64,000 bases of DNA from JAICQM01 sp963781555. GTDB taxonomy: Bacteria > Chloroflexota > Limnocylindria > QHBO01. Each line of letters begins with the position of its first letter. Positions within the stretch are counted from its first letter, which is position 1. The notes beneath the pieces are model-generated. The model saw only the letters and a program-made list of their open reading frames with translations. It was not told the origin of the DNA and made no database searches. The stretch is from assembly GCA_963781555.1 (NCBI GenBank), contig CAWAGB010000008.1:248001-312000 (forward strand), in the 5' to 3' direction. Of this stretch, positions 49,646 through 57,710 are shown in pieces. The translations under genes and the position numbers were made by a program.

Positions 49646-50334
49646 GCCTTCGCTGGATCGCGGCGCTCAGCGTGGTCGTCGTGCTGGCGGCGTGTGGGGC
49701 CGAGCCGACCCCCAGTCGTCCCGGCTGCCCGACGTCCGCGCCGACCGAGGCTGAGGCGGAACGGGTGCTGGCGGATGCCGGCACCGCCACGGTGCGTACC
49801 AACAAGGGCGAGTTCGTGATCACCCTCGACGCATCGACCGCCCCGATCGCCACCGCGAGCTTCGTGTTGCTTGCGCGCTGCGGGTTCTACGACCAGATCA
49901 GCTTCCACCGCGTGCTGGCAGGTTTCGTCATCCAGGCCGGCGACCCGCAGACACGCAGCAACCGCGACGATTTCGGAGGTCTCGGGTCGGGTGGGCCGGG
50001 CTATCGGTACACCGTCGAGTTCCCATCCGCGAGCCAGCCGTACGTGCCCTACACGGTCGCCATGGCGAACGGCATCGACTACGACGGCGCGGGCCAGATC
50101 ACCGGGGGGCAGGACACGAACGGCAGCCAGTTCTTCATCGCGCTCTCCGAGCTGCCGCTCCCGCCGTACTACTCGGTCTTCGGGACCGTGACATCGGGGA
50201 CCGATGTCGTGGATGCCATCGCCGCCCTCCCGGTGAATGACCCTCGTGTCGGCGTGCCACTCGATCCGGCCATCATCGAGGGCATTTCGATCTCACCGGC
50301 AGCCGCCGAGGGCAGCCCGACGCCCTCCTCGTAA
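49642..50334 (+). CDS. Lipoprotein peptidyl-prolyl isomerase (cyclophilin)
   Basis: A 230-aa exported lipoprotein. The signal SLRWIAALSVVVVLAACG ends in a lipobox with Cys18. The cyclophilin domain (about 45-220) shows VRTNKGEFVITLDASTAP, DQISFHRVLAGFVIQAGDP with the active Arg in FHR, and QITGGQDTNGSQFFIALSE. It would catalyse proline isomerisation of secreted proteins at the outer face of the membrane. The 257-nt gap downstream carries a predicted ncRNA. Confidence 0.9.
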   Translation: MSLRWIAALSVVVVLAACGAEPTPSRPGCPTSAPTEAEAERVLADAGTATVRTNKGEFVITLDASTAPIATASFVLLARCGFYDQISFHRVLAGFVIQAGDPQTRSNRDDFGGLGSGGPGYRYTVEFPSASQPYVPYTVAMANGIDYDGAGQITGGQDTNGSQFFIALSELPLPPYYSVFGTVTSGTDVVDAIAALPVNDPRVGVPLDPAIIEGISISPAAAEGSPTPSS

Positions 50335-50357
50335 AGGAATCTTCACGCTGGCAACCA

Positions 50358-50387
50358 TTGACCCCAAGTGAACGGATGGTCTATCCT
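50358..50387 (+). promoter_or_regulatory. Sigma-70-type promoter of the ncRNA
   Basis: TTGACC at 50358-50363 and TATCCT at 50382-50387, spaced 18 bp, is the best -35/-10 pair in the window. No reading frame with a ribosome-binding site follows. Confidence 0.65.
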
Positions 50388-50393
50388 CGGGAT

Positions 50394-50543
50394 GCTGTTC
50401 GCACAGCGATTCACAACTGGTCGCAAGGCCATGGGTAGGTTTGGGTAAGGGTAGTGCGGGAAACCGTGCGTGAAAGATGCCCTTGCGATTAGCGAATCCG
50501 GCAGCAAATGAAGGCCCCCGCTTCGGCGGGGGCCTTCGTCTTT
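50394..50543 (+). ncRNA. Candidate structured small RNA, about 150 nt
   Basis: A strong promoter lies just upstream and an intrinsic terminator ends the unit. Nested long-range pairing is visible: GCTG-TTCGC (50394-50402) with GCGAA (50492-50496) and CAGC (50502-50505), then CGCAAGG (50422-50428) with CCTTGCG (50481-50487). A CGG-GAAA-CCG tetraloop hairpin lies at 50457-50466. The interior has G/T-rich runs. It lacks the SRP, tmRNA and RNase P hallmarks I know. 6S-like RNA or a novel class are the options. Confidence 0.55.
50511..50543 (+). terminator. Intrinsic terminator
   Basis: AAGGCCCCCGC and its complement flank a TTCG tetraloop (50511-50536), followed by a T-rich stretch. It is the strongest terminator in the window. 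Confidence 0.85.
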
Positions 50544-50591
50544 CCGGTCGGTTGGTGATCGGCGTCCGCTGGAGTACGATGGGTGGACGTG

Positions 50592-50667
50592 GCGCTGGTA
50601 GCTCAGCGGATAGAGCGTCGGCCTCCGGAGCCGAAGGTCGCAGGTTCGAATCCTGTCCGGCGCGCCA
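50592..50667 (+). tRNA. tRNA-Arg (CCG)
   Basis: Acceptor GCGCTGG (50592-50598) pairs with CCGGCGC (50657-50663). The anticodon stem TCGGC/GCCGA encloses CTCCGGA (anticodon CCG), and the T arm is GCAGG-TTCGAAT-CCTGT. CCA is encoded at the 3' end (50665-50667). Confidence 0.95.
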
Positions 50668-50718
50668 CTCCCTTCCGGAACCTGCCGCACCACCGGCGGA
50701 ATCGGGCATCATCGGTCC

Positions 50719-51751
50719 ATGCAGGACGGACCACCCATGCTCCGCCGCCGGGACCGAGCGGCCCGCGAGGCCGCCGAGGCGGGCCTCGCCCCGATCGCCA
50801 GCCGCTCCCGTGAGTCGCGTGGGCGCGTCCGCGACGAGGTGCCGGATCCGTTCCGCACCGCCTTCGAGCGCGATCGCGACCGGATCATTCACGCCAAGGC
50901 GTTCCGCCGGCTGAAGCACAAGACGCAGGTCTTCCTCAACCCGGAGGGCGACCACTTCGTCACCCGCCTCACGCCACACCCTGCATGTCGCGCAGATCGC
51001 GCGCGCCCTGGCGGCCGCGTTGGGCCTCAACGAGCCGCTGGCCGAGGCGATTGCGCTTGGCCACGACGTGGGCCACACGCCCTTCGGCCACACCGGCGAG
51101 GAGGCGCTCGATCCGTACTTCGCGCCGGAGGGCTGGCACCACGCGGCGCAGAGTGTCCGCACCTTCGAGGTGCTCGAGGACCTCAACCTGACCTGGGAGG
51201 TGCGCGACGGCATCCGCGCCCATTCGTGGAAGATCAAGCCACCGCCGGCAACGCCGGAGGCCCTCACCGTCCGCTTCGCCGATCGCATCGCCTACCTGTC
51301 GCACGATGCGCTCGACGCTCTGCGTGCCCGGGTGCTGATCCCCGAGGAGCTGCCAGCCACCGTGGTCGAGCGCTTCGGTGCGCCGGGACGGGCCTGGATC
51401 GGCCGCATGATCGAGGCGGTGATCGACCATTCGCTGGCGGTGGGGAGGGTGGAGATGGACGCGCCGACGCTGGCGGTCATGAATGAGCTGCGCGACTTCA
51501 TGTTCGACCGGGTCTACCAGGCACCTCGGCAGCGGGCGCAGCAGGAGCACGCGGTCCGGGTCCTGCGCGACCTCGTGGACTGGCATCTCGACCATCCGGA
51601 CGAGCTGCCGGACTCCTTCCGCCAGACCGATGCCACCCGGATCGTGCAGGTCACCGACTACGTGGCCGGCATGACCGATCGGTTCGCGCTGCGCCTGCAC
51701 GACGAGCTGATCGGTGGACCGGGCTCCGCCCTGGTTGGTGCCCCCGACTGA
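50719..51751 (+). CDS. dgt: Deoxyguanosinetriphosphate triphosphohydrolase-like HD protein (single frameshift)
   Basis: An HD-domain dNTPase of the Dgt/YfbR-related family, about 343 aa when repaired. The N-terminus has PFRTAFERDRDRIIHAKAFRR and LKHKTQVF with GDHFVTRLT. The frame breaks near 50974 with one base extra, and continues with LGLNEPLAEAIALGHDVGH and TPFGHTGEEALDPYF (the HD metal motif), then FADRIAYLSHDALDA. It hydrolyses dGTP or dNTPs to nucleoside and triphosphate in relatives. A CATCAT hexamer lies six bases before ATG 50719. Confidence 0.88.
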
Positions 51752-51755
51752 CGGG

Positions 51756-52673
51756 TCAGGAACGGAAGAGGCGCAGCGCGCCGGGGTCGACACGGAACGT
51801 CACGGGCGTCACACCCACCGATCGGCCGTCCACGTGCACCGGATGCTGGCGGCGCTGACCCTCCACGCTCACCTCGCGCGCCCGGCGGATGACCACCCGC
51901 GGCTCGCGCACCTCGCGGTGCCGCGCCACGCGGATGAAGTGGACCAGCACGTCGAGGCGGGTCATGCCCGCGAAGATCGCCACGTCGAACAGGCCGTCCT
52001 GCGGATCGGCATCGGGGGTCAGCGCGAAGCCGAACCCGTGGTACGGGCCATTGCTGATGGTCACCGCCGGCGACCCGGTCCGGTAGCGATCGCCGTCGAG
52101 CGAGATGCGCATCGGGCTGCGGCGGCGGCGCAGGGCGCGCCAGGCGCGCAGGACCATGGCGATGGCGTGGGTCCGCTCGCCCTCCTCGACCGCTCCGAAC
52201 CCGTCCGCGTCCAGCCCCACCCCGGCCGCCTCGAAGAACCGCTCCTCACCGCCCGCGATGAGTGCCACCCCGGCGTCGATAGCGACGCTCGCGCCGGAGC
52301 CGATCGCGTCGAGCGCCGGGTCGAGCTCGAGCGGCACGCCGGATCCGCGGGCCACGTTGTTGAAGCTTCCGCGTGCGAGGATCCCCAGGGTTGCCTCCGA
52401 GTCACACAGCGCGGCGGCCACCGCTCCCACCGTGCCGTCGCCGCCGGCGATCACGACGTCCATGCCGCGGCCGGCGGCATCAGTCGCCAGGGCGGGCGCG
52501 TCGTCGTCCTCGGACAGCTCGTGCAGGGTGACGTCCAGGCCGCGCTCGCGCAGCGCCGCCGCGAGCGCATCGGGCTCGAGCTCGGTGGCGTCATCGGACA
52601 GGTCCGGGCCGGACCCGAGCTTGCCCCCGGCGGCGGGATTGACGATCAGGAAGATAGGCCGCCGGACGGTCAC
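51756..52673 (-). CDS. Diacylglycerol kinase-family lipid kinase
   Basis: A 305-aa YegS/DgkB-type kinase. IFLIVNPAAGGKLGSG is the N-terminal motif, VVIAGGDGTVGAVAAAL contains the GGDGT nucleotide-binding signature, and ILARGSFNNVARG follows. The C-terminal beta domain includes GLFDVAIFAGM and HVDGRSVG. It phosphorylates diacylglycerol or a related lipid (or sphingoid base) at the membrane. GTG 52673 overlaps the upstream stop (GTGA), which sets the start within a longer open frame. Confidence 0.88.
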   Translation of the reverse strand: MTVRRPIFLIVNPAAGGKLGSGPDLSDDATELEPDALAAALRERGLDVTLHELSEDDDAPALATDAAGRGMDVVIAGGDGTVGAVAAALCDSEATLGILARGSFNNVARGSGVPLELDPALDAIGSGASVAIDAGVALIAGGEERFFEAAGVGLDADGFGAVEEGERTHAIAMVLRAWRALRRRRSPMRISLDGDRYRTGSPAVTISNGPYHGFGFALTPDADPQDGLFDVAIFAGMTRLDVLVHFIRVARHREVREPRVVIRRAREVSVEGQRRQHPVHVDGRSVGVTPVTFRVDPGALRLFRS

Positions 52674-53044
52674 CCTCCGGCGCTCGGCGGGGCTCCGCGG
52701 CTCGCCGCCGCGTGGTAGCTCTGGAACGTCCCGTCGCCGCACTCGACAGCCAGCTGCGCGGGCAGGTCATTGGTGCCACGAGCCACCGGGGCGCTGCCCG
52801 CGGGGCCGTAGACGCGGCGGCTGGTCATACCGATGAGCGTCGTGCCGATCTCGACCGGCGCCTCCGGGCTTGTCCCGATGCGCGGGGCAGCGGTCGCGGC
52901 ACGGTCCGGCTCCCATACCTGGTCCTGCCAGACGAGGCGCGCAGGGCAGCCCGCCCGGGAGGTCGCCATGTTCAGCCCCAGCACCCCGATGCCGATGAAC
53001 AGGACGATCCCGACGCCGAGACAGCCGAACGCGCGCCAGTTCAC
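52670..53044 (-). CDS. Small single-pass membrane protein
   Basis: A 124-aa protein: one transmembrane helix near the N-terminus (LGVGIVLFIGIGVLGLNM), then an extracytosolic domain with TSRAGCPARLVWQDQVW and a second Cys in LAVECGDGTF, possibly a disulfide pair. Not recognised. It overlaps acyP upstream and the lipid kinase downstream (GTGA at both joints), so the minus-strand operon holB-acyP-this-kinase is tightly coupled. Confidence 0.7.
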   Translation of the reverse strand: MNWRAFGCLGVGIVLFIGIGVLGLNMATSRAGCPARLVWQDQVWEPDRAATAAPRIGTSPEAPVEIGTTLIGMTSRRVYGPAGSAPVARGTNDLPAQLAVECGDGTFQSYHAAASRGAPPSAGG

Positions 53045-53325
53045 CCGCGGTGGATCTCGAAGCCGGAGTGCTCGCCGCTCGCCGGGCTTCGGACGGCCTC
53101 CACGTCCTCGACCCGTGCTCCGTCGGGACCACGCCGCAGCTGGCGCTCCAGCACGTCGAGCCGCTCCTCCGGTCCCTCGGCCACAACGCGTACGGCGCGC
53201 TCGTCGTCCTCGTTCATCACCCAGCCGCTGAGGCCCAGCTCCTCGGCCCGCCGGCGCACCCACCAGCGGAAGCCCACGCCCTGCACGCGTCCGCGGACAC
53301 GCGCTTCCAGGCGCAGCGCGCCCAT
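53041..53325 (-). CDS. acyP: Acylphosphatase
   Basis: A 94-aa enzyme (EC 3.6.1.7) at the usual size, hydrolysing acyl phosphates. RLEARVRGRVQGVGFRWWV carries the catalytic Arg loop, and GLSGWVMNEDDERAVRVVAEG the catalytic Asn (GWV-x-N). ATG 53325 overlaps the holB stop (TGATG). The family is a near-universal small housekeeping enzyme whose physiological substrate is unclear. Confidence 0.92.
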   Translation of the reverse strand: MGALRLEARVRGRVQGVGFRWWVRRRAEELGLSGWVMNEDDERAVRVVAEGPEERLDVLERQLRRGPDGARVEDVEAVRSPASGEHSGFEIHRG

Positions 53326-54440
53326 CACCGTCCCACCGTCGGCCACGCCAACATCGCGACCGACATGGCGAGGCGCGGCGCCGCGTTGACCGCGATCCCG
53401 TCGCGGATGCGCTCCAGGTCGCGCACGGCCTGCGCCGCCTCTCCGATCGAGATGGCACGCCCGGCGGCCTCTGTTCCATCGACCAGCTCGGTGGAGGGTG
53501 CCAGGTGGGCACGACCGGCTGCCACCATGGCCAGGTCGCGGGCCAGTGAGATCCACGCGTCGAGGACGAGAAGGGCGCCGGCGCGCAGCTGGCCGGTCGC
53601 AGGCGCCGCCCGAACAGACGCGTCCTCGTCGGACACCTGGGGCTCCTCGCCGACATCCTCCACCAGCCGGATCGCCTCCGCCACAAGGTCCCGGCCAGCT
53701 GCGATGCGATCCGCGCGGCCCAGGGGCAGGAGGGCCAGCAGCTCGCCCTGGACGCGCCGACGCCATTCGAGCTGCTGCGAGTTTCGGGCGAAGCCGATGG
53801 CCGCGCCGGCCATGCCATCGGCGATGCGGGCGATCGACAGTGCCTGGTCATCGGTCAGGTGCTCGCGCTCCACGAGCCAGGCCACCAGTTCGTCACGCGG
53901 CACCGGTCCGAGGCGGAGGGACTGCGCCCGCGACCGGATGGTCGGCAGGACGCGTCCCGGCTCTTCGGCCGTGAGCACGAACACCTGGCGCGGGTTCGGT
54001 TCTTCCAGCGCCTTGAGCAGCACGTTCTGGGCCTGCTCGCTGGCATCGTCGACGCCCTCGATCAGGATGACCCGCTGGCCGGCGACGATCGGTGCACCCG
54101 CGGCCTCCATCAGCCAACGGCGCGCTGCGGCGACGATGCTCTCCCCACCGGACCGGGCGCCTCGCCAGAGGGCCGTGGAGCCGATCACCAGGTCCGGGTG
54201 CGCCCGACCGCGCCCATCGCTGCACCCGCGGCACGCGTTGCACGGCCGCCGCTCCAGATCGGCGTCCGCGCACAGCAGCATCGCCAGCAGATCGTCGATG
54301 AACGACGCGCCACCCGCAGCGCGCGGTCCGTGGACCAGCAGCGTGCGTCCCAGCCGCCCGCGGCGCGACGCCCCGCTCGCGATGCCGCGTGCGGTGGCAT
54401 GGCCGAGGCCCTGGAAACCAGGCATGGTGCTCGTTCGCAT
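53325..54440 (-). CDS. holB: DNA polymerase III delta' subunit
   Basis: A 371-aa clamp-loader subunit. LLVHGPRAAGGASFIDDLL corresponds to a degenerate P-loop (no catalytic Lys, as usual for delta'). CADADLERRPCNACRGC is the zinc module, VILIEGVDDASEQAQNVLLK with ALEEPNPRQVFVLTAEE the Walker B/sensor region, and TIRSRAQSLRL the SRC-like segment. ATG 54440 lies within the octamer GACCGATG and six bases after a TATACT element. Confidence 0.9.
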   Translation of the reverse strand: MRTSTMPGFQGLGHATARGIASGASRRGRLGRTLLVHGPRAAGGASFIDDLLAMLLCADADLERRPCNACRGCSDGRGRAHPDLVIGSTALWRGARSGGESIVAAARRWLMEAAGAPIVAGQRVILIEGVDDASEQAQNVLLKALEEPNPRQVFVLTAEEPGRVLPTIRSRAQSLRLGPVPRDELVAWLVEREHLTDDQALSIARIADGMAGAAIGFARNSQQLEWRRRVQGELLALLPLGRADRIAAGRDLVAEAIRLVEDVGEEPQVSDEDASVRAAPATGQLRAGALLVLDAWISLARDLAMVAAGRAHLAPSTELVDGTEAAGRAISIGEAAQAVRDLERIRDGIAVNAAPRLAMSVAMLAWPTVGR

Positions 54441-54446
54441 CGGTCG

Positions 54447-54452
54447 AGTATA
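54447..54452 (-). promoter_or_regulatory. -10 element, leaderless promoter of the holB operon
   Basis: Minus-strand TATACT ends six bases before ATG 54440. The 244-bp divergent gap to 54685 shows only this and the YtxH promoter. Confidence 0.6.
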
Positions 54453-54641
54453 GGAGCGTGCGCCGCTCCGCCCGCTAAGCCACGGCTAAGGGCGCGGCGT
54501 AGCCCGCCTGAGATGCTGCGCGCGCCGCGCTCCGCGGTACGCCACGGGCACAGGCGCTGGCGGCCGGCCGGCAACCGGTTTCGCCCTCGACCGACGGCCG
54601 CGGAGCGTGGCGGTCCGAACCGCCCGCATACAGACGAGTGG

Positions 54642-54647
54642 CATACT
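54642..54647 (+). promoter_or_regulatory. -10 element of the YtxH gene
   Basis: CATACT about 37 bases before ATG 54685, leaving a short leader with AGGAGG at 54676-54681. Confidence 0.45.
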
Positions 54648-54684
54648 TCGTGCACCGCCAGTAGTCGAGGCAATAGGAGGTTCC

Positions 54685-55530
54685 ATGCGCATCGGCAGCC
54701 GGCCGGCCAACACGGCCGACGATATCTCGACGAACGTCAAGACGTTCATCGACAAGGTCCTCGAGGCGGACATCACCGACACCGTCGCTCAGCGGAGCCG
54801 CGAGATCGCGGCAGCCGTGGGCGACGCCACCGAGTCGGCGATGGATCGCGCGAGCGATACGTGGCGCGAGACCGCGCCCGTCCGCCGTGAGGCAATCAAG
54901 AACATGCAGCGCGCCAGCCGCGACGCTGGCAAGTGGGGCAACCGCGCGTGGCGCAAGGATCTCCAGCCCCGCGTCCGCGACCTGTGGAAGCGTCGCGCCG
55001 TCGCGCTGGGCGCTGCGGGGGCCGCCATTCCAGCGGGCCGCGAGCTCGCCGAATCCGCGGCCGAGCGGCTGGGGCTCAAGCAGCGCGAGGAGCGTCATTG
55101 GGGCGCCTTCTTCCTCGGTCTGCTGCTGGGCGCGGCGGCTGGCGTGATCGCCGCCCTGCTGACTGCGCCCAAGCGCGGCAGCGAGCTCCGCGAGGAGCTC
55201 GTCGAGCGGGCCCAGGATGCCGCCGGCGCGGTCACCGAGAAGGCACAGGCGGTGGCCGAGTCGGCCGGCGAGTGGGTGCCGCTCTTTCAGCGTGACGGAG
55301 CGGAGACGGCCGACGCCGCCCCGGGTACCGATGGGCTGGGCGGAACGTCCGACGCCTGGCCGGCCTCCGATGCGGGTCCAGAGGCGGGGATCGGTGATAT
55401 CGACGTGGCCGCTGACACCTACGACAACGGGACCGATGCCGCTGCCGAGGTCGCCAGCGACGTCGGAGAGGCCAGCGACGAGATGACGGACGCCGTGGCC
55501 CAGGAGGTCGACGAGCGCGAGGGTCTCTGA
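54685..55530 (+). CDS. YtxH-domain protein
   Basis: A 281-aa membrane-associated protein. The first 130 residues are amphipathic helices (IDKVLEADITDTVAQRSRE, SRDAGKWGNRAWRKDLQPR). The YtxH core follows at about 138-175: HWGAFFLGLLLGAAAGVIAA then LLTAPKRGSELREELVER, one transmembrane helix plus the conserved TAPxxG turn. The last 90 residues are acidic and disordered. YtxH proteins are general-stress-linked, of unknown mechanism. The ribosome-binding site is strong, so it may be highly expressed. A bidirectional terminator follows. Confidence 0.82.
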   Translation: MRIGSRPANTADDISTNVKTFIDKVLEADITDTVAQRSREIAAAVGDATESAMDRASDTWRETAPVRREAIKNMQRASRDAGKWGNRAWRKDLQPRVRDLWKRRAVALGAAGAAIPAGRELAESAAERLGLKQREERHWGAFFLGLLLGAAAGVIAALLTAPKRGSELREELVERAQDAAGAVTEKAQAVAESAGEWVPLFQRDGAETADAAPGTDGLGGTSDAWPASDAGPEAGIGDIDVAADTYDNGTDAAAEVASDVGEASDEMTDAVAQEVDEREGL

Positions 55531-55554
55531 CCGAGCCCCCGCATGACGAGAACG

Positions 55555-55584
55555 AACGGGCCGGCCCAACTGGGCCGGCCCGTT
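55555..55584. terminator. Bidirectional hairpin terminator
   Basis: AACGGGCCGGCCC (55555-55567) pairs perfectly with GGGCCGGCCCGTT (55572-55584) over AACT. It sits between the convergent YtxH and NYN genes. Confidence 0.8.
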
Positions 55585-55609
55585 CTGGCTACCCGGCGGC
55601 GCTGAGCGG

Positions 55610-57022
55610 TCAGCGGGTGCTGGTGCGTCCCGAGCGGAAGCGCTGCCAGATCCCCTGCTCGCTGGCGGCGCCCTCACCGGACGGAGCGTCGCCGCTCCCG
55701 TCGGCCTTGCGGGCACGGCTGCGGGTGGTGCGCTTCGGCTTCTCCTCGGCATCCGCCGCGGGGGCGGCGGCCGCTCCCTCAGCATCGGCCTTGCGGGCAC
55801 GGCTGCGGGTGGTGCGCTTCGGCTTCTCCTCGGCATCCGCCGCGGGGGCGGCGGCCGCTCCCTCAGCATCGGCCTTGCGGGCACGGCTGCGGGTGGTGCG
55901 CTTCGGCTTCTCCTCGGCATCCGCCGCGGGGGCGGCGGCCGCTCCCTCAGCATCGGCCTTGCGGGCACGGCTGCGGGTGGTGCGCTTCGGCTTCTCCTCG
56001 GCATCCGCCGCGGGGGCGGCGGCCTGGACCTCGATGCCCAGCTCGGCGAGGGTGTCGGCGTCGACCTCCTCGAACCCGATCTCGGCCTCGGGATCGCCCA
56101 GTCCGTCGGCCGGCGTGGCGCCGGTCACCTGTGACAGGTCGTCCAGCTCCTCCCAGCCGATCTCCGTGTCGGGATCGCCGGTGGCCAGCGTCTCGGCGTC
56201 GCCGAAGCCCGGCTCCTCGCGACGACGGCCGCGGCCACGGCCGCCACGGCGGCGTCGCCGCCGCTTGCCGAGCTCGTCGGTGTCAGCGTCGAGTGTCGTG
56301 GGGGCCGAACGGGGCGCAGCGTCGGGCGTGGCGCCCTCGGCGGTCGGCAGTGCCGCAGCGGCGGCTGCCGGTCGTGAACGCCCGCGTCCGCGCGCGGCAG
56401 GGGCGTCGCCGCCCCCACCGCCACGCAGGGCGGAGAGTGCCGCGGCGGCGACGGATCGCGATGCCTCGCGGAAGCCGAACTCGGGGTTGACCTCCTTGGC
56501 CGGCATCTCCGGTGCGGCCATGCCCGGAACCTTCATTCCCTTGCCGCGCTCGATGGAGGCGACCTTCATGATGTCCATGAACTCGTCGGCCACGGCCATC
56601 AGGTCGCTCGAGGTGTTCGGCCGGAAGCTGATCACCTCGCAGCGCACGCCCTTGTCCTGGAGTGCGCGGATGGCGGAGGCGAAGTCCCCGTCGCCGGAGA
56701 CGATGACGGCGATGTCCATCCGGTCGCCGAGGCGGAAGAGGTCGACGACGAGCTCGATATCGAGGTTCGCCTTGACGCGTCCATCACCGAACTTGCGGAT
56801 GTCCTTGCTGACGACCTTGTAGCCGTTCTTGGTGAGGAAATCCAGGAACTTCCTCTGGTTCTCGTTCTCCGGGTCGAGCCCGGAATAGGCGTACGCGCGG
56901 ATGAGGTCGCGTCCCTTGGTGGCGTGCTTCAGCAGGGCGACGTAATCGACGTCGACATCCTGCCCGCGCGCTGCGTAGTACATGTTGGCGACGTCAACGA
57001 ACATCGCCACGTTCTTGCTCAC
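55610..57022 (-). CDS. NYN (PIN-like) ribonuclease-domain protein with repeated basic tail
   Basis: A 470-aa protein. The N-terminal NYN domain (about 1-170) has VAMFVDVANMYYAARGQ with the first metal Asp, DIELVVDLFRLG, and VIVSGDGDFASAIRALQDKG with the acidic SGDGD motif, as in LabA/DUF88 nucleases. A middle segment is RG-rich (GKRRRRRRGGRGRGRRRE). The C-terminus carries four near-identical 28-residue repeats around EEKPKRTTRSRARKADAEG, alternating Lys/Arg and Ala/Pro like a histone-H1 tail. RNA or DNA binding by the tail is inferred. GTG 57022 is chosen, since AGGAGAA lies upstream. Confidence 0.88.
   Translation of the reverse strand: MSKNVAMFVDVANMYYAARGQDVDVDYVALLKHATKGRDLIRAYAYSGLDPENENQRKFLDFLTKNGYKVVSKDIRKFGDGRVKANLDIELVVDLFRLGDRMDIAVIVSGDGDFASAIRALQDKGVRCEVISFRPNTSSDLMAVADEFMDIMKVASIERGKGMKVPGMAAPEMPAKEVNPEFGFREASRSVAAAALSALRGGGGGDAPAARGRGRSRPAAAAAALPTAEGATPDAAPRSAPTTLDADTDELGKRRRRRRGGRGRGRRREEPGFGDAETLATGDPDTEIGWEELDDLSQVTGATPADGLGDPEAEIGFEEVDADTLAELGIEVQAAAPAADAEEKPKRTTRSRARKADAEGAAAAPAADAEEKPKRTTRSRARKADAEGAAAAPAADAEEKPKRTTRSRARKADAEGAAAAPAADAEEKPKRTTRSRARKADGSGDAPSGEGAASEQGIWQRFRSGRTSTR
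55701..56034 (-). repeat. 84-bp tandem repeat in the NYN gene
   Basis: Four tandem copies with an exact 84-bp period (starts about 55701, 55785, 55869, 55953) appear almost identical in DNA. They encode the 28-aa basic repeat. Confidence 0.9.
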
Positions 57023-57097
57023 GGTCGAGCTGTTCTCCTGTTGGTGTAAATGGTCGGTGCGCCCGCATGGCATCCCGGCTCCGGCGCGCCTCCGGTG

Positions 57098-57598
57098 CTA
57101 TCCGGCGGCGCGGCTCATGAGCGTCCCCTGGCCGGCGAAGCCTGCCGCATTCAGCAGCGGCGCCTCTGCGCTGGCAAGGGGGTCGGTGACCTCCACGCGC
57201 GTGCATCCTTTGTTACGCGCCGACGAGACGAGGTGCTCGATGATCGAGCGACCAACCCTGGTGCGGAGCGTGGTGTCAGGCTCGTCGTCGCGTGCAGCGT
57301 CCGCCTCCGTCATCAGGCCCAGCTCATCGATACATCCGATGAATGGACCCGAACGCACCGAGGGTCGCATGGAGAGGACGCCGACGCCGACGATGCGGTG
57401 CTCGATCTCGGCAACCACGACCGTGGCGGCGGGGACGTAGAGCAGGCTCCGCAGCAGATCGACGTCATCGCGGCCACCGGCCGACGTACCGGCGGTGCGT
57501 GCAAGCACGCGAGCCGCGGTGTCGATATCGGTCAGGCGGGCGCTGCGGACGTGGAACTCCAGTGAAATGGGCCCTCGGGACGGGACGGCAGCGCGCAT
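57098..57598 (-). CDS. GNAT-like acetyltransferase domain protein
   Basis: A 166-aa protein with a GNAT-like fold: FHVRSARLTDIDTAARVLA at the start, TVVVAEIEHRIVGVGVLSM as the central strands, and IIEHLVSSARNKGCTRVEVT with LLNAAGFAGQG at the end. The pyrophosphate loop is weak (TRVGRSIIEHLV), and the middle has an unusual FIGCIDELGLM segment, so it may be a divergent or inactive member. ATG 57598 is chosen; a TATCCT element lies upstream. It precedes the NYN gene on the same strand by 75 bp. Confidence 0.7.
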   Translation of the reverse strand: MRAAVPSRGPISLEFHVRSARLTDIDTAARVLARTAGTSAGGRDDVDLLRSLLYVPAATVVVAEIEHRIVGVGVLSMRPSVRSGPFIGCIDELGLMTEADAARDDEPDTTLRTRVGRSIIEHLVSSARNKGCTRVEVTDPLASAEAPLLNAAGFAGQGTLMSRAAG

Positions 57599-57622
57599 GG
57601 CGGCTGCGTGACTCCCGCACAG

Positions 57623-57628
57623 AGGATA
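57623..57628 (-). promoter_or_regulatory. -10 element of the GNAT-NYN unit
   Basis: Minus-strand TATCCT lies 24 bases before ATG 57598, giving a leader of under 20 nt. Confidence 0.4.
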
Positions 57629-57710
57629 CCAGACGGCCGCCGCGTACCCCGCGGGGCATGTGAACCGTTGCCCGTGGTCGCAGGTAGTCACCAGAACAGC
57701 GCGCAGACCC

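Noticed and set aside
50394..50543. SRP RNA, tmRNA or RNase P RNA
   Set aside because: The conserved core sequences I know for these are absent. 6S RNA cannot be excluded.
54475..56004. Repetitive frames opposite the YtxH and NYN genes (PPAAVPARPMLRERPPPP repeats)
   Set aside because: They are the antisense translation of the 84-bp NYN repeat.
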